From: Euonymus europaeus
Taxonomy: Eukaryota > Streptophyta > Magnoliopsida > Celastrales > Celastraceae
Length of the DNA: 64,000 bases
NCBI GenBank assembly: GCA_963580455.1
Contig: OY756970.1
Span: 13,578,001 to 13,642,000, forward strand
Direction: 5' to 3'
Position 1 is the first letter of the stretch; every line of letters starts with the position of its first letter. Below are positions 58,115 through 64,000 of the stretch, piece by piece. A program made the position numbers and the translations under genes. The notes under the pieces are model-generated. The model was not told the origin of the DNA and made no database searches. It saw only the letters and a program-made list of their open reading frames with translations.

Positions 58115-61100
58115 ATGAGTTCTCTTTTTAGATCAACTTCTACCTCTTCAACTATATCAGAGGATAGAATCGTCAATCAAGAAGAAATTAATTTTGAAGA
58201 TTTAGTTAGGGACATTGATGATTGGGATATTCCCCGAGTTGAAATAAACAAAATATATAAAAAGGAATCCAGATTTAATATCCTAAGTCGTAATGATTAT
58301 ACGATTAAAACTGAAGAAAGAGATATTAAACTGTTTAAGTCATATGAAACCATTAAGCTTCTAAACTAGAAATCGTTAGAAAAACATAAGCAAAGTATAA
58401 CTATCTTCATATTGGATTAGTTCAGATTGGGATTAAACCATTAACTCGTGAAGGTTTAGATACATCGATTCTTTTATGTTTATGTGATTGTAGAATGTTA
58501 GAATTCAATGATTCACTCTTAGGTACAGTTGAAACTAGCCTCTGCAGTGGTCCAATTTATTTTGATTGTTACCCGAATTTTACAGTTTCATTAAGTGATC
58601 AAAACCTTTTAGATGCACTCACTCTTAACATCAAAACTCACAATTATAAGATGTCTTCAGGATCTCTTCCAATTTCTTTAATCTACAGGATTCATTATAA
58701 AGCTATGTCTTCAGCTTTTGTATCCAAAGCCTTAAGAAAATCTCCCAAAGGAGAAACCTTATTAATTCAAACTGACATTGCCAGATCCAATATGACTCTT
58801 CCACGCACAATTAAGTGGGATGAGATTACCTTACCCACAACATGGGAGTTACAAGGGGCTGTACCTCCAAAGAAAATAGAAAACACAAACATAGAACAAG
58901 TTACTCAATCCAGCGATGGAAAAGTAGAAATTACTTTTAGTTCTAGACAACATTCAATTGATTTACAAAAATTCAATCGTAGTTCATCCACTTCATCTTT
59001 TAGATCTGAGCCACGAATCCCTCCTCGAAATTCCTTCTCTACTCCAAGCACTTCTTATAAAACAAAAAATCAATTTTCATCCAATCCAAGTACTTCTTAT
59101 CATCCTGATTTAAGTGGAGTTAATCATTCTGGTTCAAAACCAAAACCATTTTATAATGTTCAACAGCCAGAATCCCAAACCAGTTCCACCCAAGAACCAA
59201 TGTCACCAACTTATTCTCAAATGATTGATAATAATGACCCAGAGTTAATTGTTCTTATCTGTGATAATTTCGTTATCGACAAACAATCATTACAAAAAGA
59301 TTTTTATTCTTCTCAAAACACAGCCAAAAGAGACTGGTTCCTCAGTCATTATGCAGGTGAGAAAAGACAGTCTATTCAAAATCGATATTATGATTTTCTC
59401 GAACTAATACAAAAACAACTGCCATTCTTTGAATACTTTGAGTTAGACAGTGATGACCCCAGCATTGATTGGGCATCTTATCCTTTTACTCCAAAAGCCT
59501 CAAAAGCTTCAAAATCTTCAAAATCTTCCAAATTTTCCAAAACTTTAGATTCCTCCATCAATGCTCCAACCAAGGTTCAGACCTGGAATGAGGGTACTCA
59601 GCAATCCATTCTTATGTCCGAACGTCCGTCATTAACTAAAGCTAAATCTTCTACGAGGGACATTAGTTTCCAAACAGCAATTGATCAAAAAATACAAGCT
59701 CTTCACATTGATCTACATCAATCCTCTTGTCAGAAAAATAAATCCTTAGGAACCTCAACAATTCATAATTTAGATAAAGTAAAAAAATCTTCTAATAACC
59801 TTATACAAAGCTCTGGTTCTTCTTCTGAAAACAATGATAAATCTCAGGATAAAAGAATTACTTGTAAACATTGTAATAAATCTAATCATTGGACACGATA
59901 CTGTCGTGTTCAAAAAAGGATTAAAAAATTACAATTAGATCAAGAATTAATGACGAAAATAGACTTAACTTTAAACGATACAGATGAGTCATCAGATGAC
60001 GAAAATATTAAAATAGAACCTCATAATCATACATCTTCTGTTACAGAGATTACCATGAAAACTCCAAAACCCTAGCATTAAAACACTTCAACAGGATATT
60101 GCTAAACTTAAAACCGAAATCAAAAATATGAAACAAGAAAAAGATTCAAAGGTAAATAAGGAACAACCTTGCCTTAGATTACAGTCTCAAGTTATTGGTC
60201 AAAAATGGTTTATCAAAATAACTATTATTATTTGTGACTCTTATTCTTTTGATACTATTGCCTTAGTAGATTCAGGTGCAGATTTAAATTGCCTTCGTTC
60301 TGATTTAGTTCCTTATCATTATTGGGAAAACACAATTGAAGGCAATAAAACTGCAGCAGAAGAACAACTTAAGATTCTCTACAAAGTATCCAATGCAAAA
60401 ATAAGCAAATCCAATGCTTCTTTTACTTTAGATTTTTTGGGTGTACAAAATATTACAAAATATGTTATCTTAGGGACACCTTTCCTTGATCTTATCAAAC
60501 CATTTCATGTAAGTCATGATGGTCTTTCTACAGCTTTATCTGGGAAAAATATATTTTTTCCTTTTATCCAACAAACATCAAAAGGACTAACTTCTTCTAT
60601 AAATAGATGTTCACTTCATCATCTTATTACAGCAACCATGAGCACTTCCTCTAGAAGAGGACGAGGGAGAATGTCTCCACAAACAACCAGATCACAAATG
60701 CAGAGACTTTCAAAAGAATCTTATGCTTTAGATACAGCACCAATCCTCCCAAAGAAATCATGGGCCGACATTGCTGATGAAGAAGATCAGAAGATAGCTC
60801 TTGCCAAAACAAGATCAAAAGGTAAGGAGGTAATTTCTGATCCTCAACCCCAAACCCCAATTCCTCAAGAGATTTTAAACAATCCTTCCCTTTTAGAATG
60901 GGTTTCATCTTTACAAAAAACCCCTGAGGTTGCTTTAGCAATCCAGGCACAAAAACCACCCATTAGTTCAGCTTTAATTATTTCCGAGCCTGTTTTAAAA
61001 ACAGCTGCCAATATGGCTTTATCACAAAATCAAACACAACCTTTTACTTATGTATCCAAATATTTTGATAAACAGATTTATCAAAAGGTTGTACTTATGG

Positions 61101-61998
61101 AAACTGAATTTCACGGTAAAGACCCAAGAACTGTGGTCTCTAAAGTTTTTCCTCCAAATTGGCATTTCATGCCGCAAGATTTAAACAAGAACAAAAATTT
61201 TTATGAATTAATATTAATTGATACTGATTCAATTTCCATGAAGAAGTATCATAACCAAGATTCTGTTCTTACACATTGCACTGTTATGATTTTAAAGGTT
61301 TTAACCCCAGCAATGTGGGGACAAGAGTTACATTCTCCAAAACAATTTTCAGTTAACTACAACCCTGCAGGATTTTCTTATTGGGATTATCAGGAAGCTT
61401 GGACCAAAGCTTTTTTAATTCAAAACTCTGAACAGAGACATTCATAGTTCTTTTAATTTAAAGTCAATCAAACTTATCATTTTCCCAATTGGTTTAATGA
61501 ATGGTGGTGGCACTTCGGACCCCTCCAAGAAATTTTACCCTCAATTGTCCGAGAAGGATTTGATGTTTTCAGATCCCGTTATCAACCCCAGAACATGTCC
61601 ATACCACCTTTATTATACTTTTTCTCAATCTTTGCCATCTCGTGGATCACAAATTGGCAATATCAATTTCATGATGACTATGCAAGTTTATCATATTTAG
61701 TCTGAATTTATCGAACCAAATGGCGGGACAAGTTTGATGCCACAAGAGCCTACCCTGATAATGTACTTAAATGGTTCTCATCTAATGATGCCAAAACCAA
61801 ACAGATTCAAAAATCTGAACACCATTTACTTGGGATGAAATCCTTTATCAGTTCCAAATTAATTTCAGCTACATCTGAAGATGAACTTTCTCATCTTCTT
61901 CAAAAAACCTTATCTGAATTAAAAGGACAGTCTACGCAATCTTCCAAGAAAACTTCTAGGAGTTTCAACTCCAATGATCTTCTTGAGGAAGATAACTG
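58115..61998 (+). pseudogene. EPRV A/B recombinant ORF1 lacking both capsid and RT
   Basis: ATG at 58115. Retains the movement-protein core (58351-58932) that most copies have lost, but with TAG at 58367-58369 and a 2-base deletion near 58392. From 58495 the frame is open through the component A-type linker and CCHC (CKHCNKSNHWTRYC, about 59869-59910) until an extra A near 60064. At about 60190, in the SQV..GQKWF motif shared by both types, the sequence switches to component B protease and C-terminal domain. Stops at 61445-61447 and later ones break the C-terminal domain, which ends with the typical EEDN at 61998. The product would have MP, CCHC and protease but neither capsid core nor RT. 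Confidence 0.9.
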
Positions 61999-62021
61999 AT
62001 CATGCCCAGTTACGGCTTGAC

Positions 62022-62190
62022 TATTCCACCTCAAACGGTAGGTGGTAAAGAAATAACTAAATCCGTTGATAGTTGGAAGCTTTACTCAAAAGCTCAAAAA
62101 TCCTACAAGGTACCTAACTGAGTCTGGGTTAATAGACTTAGCTATTCCACCTCAAATGGTCGGTGGTAAAAAAATGACAAATCCGTTGAA
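62022..62190. repeat. 121-bp promoter-upstream repeat, 1.4 copies
   Basis: Blocks start at 62022 and 62144 (122 bp). This copy is more diverged from the others and resembles the minus-strand one at 27310. Confidence 0.82.
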
Positions 62191-62413
62191 AGCTGGGTAT
62201 TTGCTATAAATACCATTATGCCCTTTCGGGTTGAAGCTTGAAACATGAAGACATTATGGATAAGAAGACAAGGTTATTGCTTTTCCATAAAAGCAACATT
62301 TATCATGAAAAGTGGAGCATCATTTCAAAAGTGGGAGACATTGACCACTATTCAAGTTCCACTATTCAACTTTTAGCATTTATTTTAATCATTGTAAAGA
62401 TAGCCTCTTAATC

Positions 62414-62421
62414 TATAAAAG
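62414..62421 (+). promoter_or_regulatory. TATA box of EPRV promoter
   Basis: TATAAAAG in the conserved context, preceded by a diverged upstream region. Confidence 0.72.
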
Positions 62422-63283
62422 AGACCACCTATGCCTTAGTTACAAATCTTTTGGCTCTTACAAATCTTTTGGTTCTTAGACATCTTTGGCTTGGAAATTA
62501 GAAATCTCTCAACCTCTCCTCTCTCAAAACCTTCCCCTCTTATCAAAAACGGGAATTATAGAGTTCCCTCCTCTCAATGTAAGCTACAAGCAGGCATTCA
62601 AAAGTCTGTAAGTTTATCTTGTTTCTTACTTACAGATTTTGAATGCATTCAATAATATCCATGGCTGGTTTAACCGCCTTTATTGTTTAATTGTTCATAT
62701 ATTGTTCATCTTATGGCTGGTTCTACCGCCTCTGTTATTGTTTTATTTATGTCTTGCTTCGACGGCGCCACAAACGGTCGGCTCTGCCGCCTGTGGTTAT
62801 AAAGCCCAGAAGTTTTTATGTTCTTTTGTTCATCATTTATTTTATAATGCTTGATATTGCAATTGCTTTAGCATTGTTAAATTTATTTATGTTCTTGTTC
62901 TTGCTTTACTTAATTTTATGTTTATAGATCTCTGTTCTTCTTCCTCCATTTCTTTGTTATAATCAAGGCGACTCAGGACGATTAAGTCTGTCGAGTCCAA
63001 TTTATATATTGAGTTTAGTGAGGCTCTGTGAAGATCACAAGCTTCAACTCGTTAACTGAATCGAATAGCTTAGTTTCTTCCTTGCTTGCATGATCCTTCC
63101 TGTTATGGTATCAGAGGTTGGGGCAAGTGGTTGTATATTAAGGGACTTATGGTTGATTGCATACCATGCTAATGCTTTGTGGAAACCAAGGACAAAAGGG
63201 GGCCAGTAAGGGGCGACGGACAGCCCAGTAAGTGCCAGCGCGATATCCTTGGTAAAGCATCAAGTTGAGGGTATTAATCAAAC
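62422..63283 (+). other. EPRV leader with primer binding site
   Basis: Hairpin arms 62594-62604 and 62636-62646 (one mismatch) and primer binding site 63106-63117. The downstream part is almost identical to the leader at 57271. Confidence 0.85.
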
Positions 63284-64000
63284 ATGAGTTCTCTTTTTAG
63301 ATCAACTTCTACCTCTTCAACTATATCAGACGATAGAATCGTCAATCAAGAAGAAATTAATCTTGAAGATTTAGTTAGGGACGTTGATGATTGGGATATT
63401 CTCCGAGTTGAAATAAACAAAATATATAAAAAGGAATCCAGATTTAATATCCTAAGTCGTAATGATTATACGATTAACACTGAAGAAAGAGATATTAAAC
63501 TGTTTAAGTCATATAAATCCTTAGGAACCTCAACAATTCATAATTTAGATAAAGTAAAAAAATCTTCTAATAACCTTATACAAAGCTCTGGTTCTTCTTC
63601 TGAAAACAATGATAAATCTCAGGATAAAAGAATTACTTGTAAACATTGTAATAAATCTAATCATTGGACACGATACTGTCGTGTTCGAAAGCGAATTAGA
63701 AAATTACAACTAGATCAAGAAATCATTGCAAAAATAGATTCAACCTTAAATGATACTGATGAGTCATCAGATGAAGAAAAGACCAAAATAGAACCCCATA
63801 ATCATACATCCTCTGTTACAAAGATTACCATAAAAACTCCAGACCCTAGTATTAAAACACTTCAACAAGATATTGCTAAACTTAAATCCGAAATAAAAAA
63901 TATGAAACAAGAAAAGGATTTAAAAGAAAATAAGGAACAACCTTTCCTTAGATTATTGTCTCAGGTTACTAGCCAAAAATGGTTTATAAAAGTTGCACTC
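63284..64000 (+). CDS. EPRV ORF1 with in-frame deletion (N-terminus joined to CCHC), runs off window
   Basis: ATG at 63284. The first 76 or so codons are the usual ORF1 N-terminus up to FKSY; the next codons are KSLGTSTIHN from just before the zinc finger. The join at about 63515 keeps the frame and removes the movement-protein core and the linker with RDWFLSHYAG. The frame is then open through CCHC (about 63636-63677), the acidic spacer and the start of the protease region (SQVTSQKWFIKVAL) to the end of the window with no stop. It is of the same subtype as the copy at 1081 (KVAL, KRIRKLQLDQEI). Whether it continues open into RT cannot be seen. Confidence 0.75.
   Translation, partial: MSSLFRSTSTSSTISDDRIVNQEEINLEDLVRDVDDWDILRVEINKIYKKESRFNILSRNDYTINTEERDIKLFKSYKSLGTSTIHNLDKVKKSSNNLIQSSGSSSENNDKSQDKRITCKHCNKSNHWTRYCRVRKRIRKLQLDQEIIAKIDSTLNDTDESSDEEKTKIEPHNHTSSVTKITIKTPDPSIKTLQQDIAKLKSEIKNMKQEKDLKENKEQPFLRLLSQVTSQKWFIKVAL

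Overview
The window is nuclear DNA of a flowering plant. About 1.08 kb of ordinary host sequence at the left edge is followed by roughly 63 kb of nested, rearranged endogenous pararetrovirus (EPRV, family Caulimoviridae) copies, themselves invaded by Ty3/gypsy LTR retrotransposons. The evidence for a pararetrovirus is: a 30K-type movement protein, CCHC zinc finger, aspartic protease, reverse transcriptase and RNase H in one long frame; no integrase and no LTRs in these copies; a TATA promoter and a long leader holding an initiator-tRNA-Met primer binding site (TGGTATCAGAGG); and head-to-tail concatemers. The host species cannot be named from the sequence. Genus is inferred: a florendovirus-like member is the best fit because two complementary genome types are present.

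Two genome types share promoter, leader, movement-protein N-terminus, CCHC finger and protease. Component A carries MP, CCHC, protease, RT and RNase H, then two small ORFs (about 82 and 144-147 aa), but has no capsid core. Component B (best at 52088-56878; 3' half at 27494-29987 minus) carries MP, capsid core, CCHC, protease and a C-terminal domain of about 400 aa that I do not recognise, with no RT or RNase H. Each would need the other to replicate and package.

Layout: 1-1080 host, ending inside a Myb/SANT-like coding exon. 1081-20050, plus-strand A copies, including a 5509-bp tandem duplication that has lost the primer binding site. 20051-23229, a 3'-truncated Ty3/gypsy element (LTR, PBS, partial gag) inside viral ORF3. 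23230-29987, a minus-strand array (B 3' half, promoter and leader, then an A/B chimeric ORF1). 29988-42918, a plus-strand A copy broken by a solo LTR (30915-33171, 5-bp target duplication) and by a truncated minus-strand chromodomain retrotransposon (33501-38700). 42919-50641, an A copy with a near-perfect 2.1-kb inverted repeat (43871-45979 and 46049-48156, 69-bp loop) placed directly downstream of a viral promoter. 50642-56878, the best B copy. 56879-61998, an A/B recombinant lacking both capsid core and RT. 61999-64000, a further promoter, leader and an in-frame deleted ORF1 that runs off the window.

Every complete ORF1 carries stops, frameshifts or large deletions, so this is a viral fossil locus rather than an obviously replication-competent insert. 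Its likely present-day output is RNA, especially double-stranded RNA from the inverted repeat.
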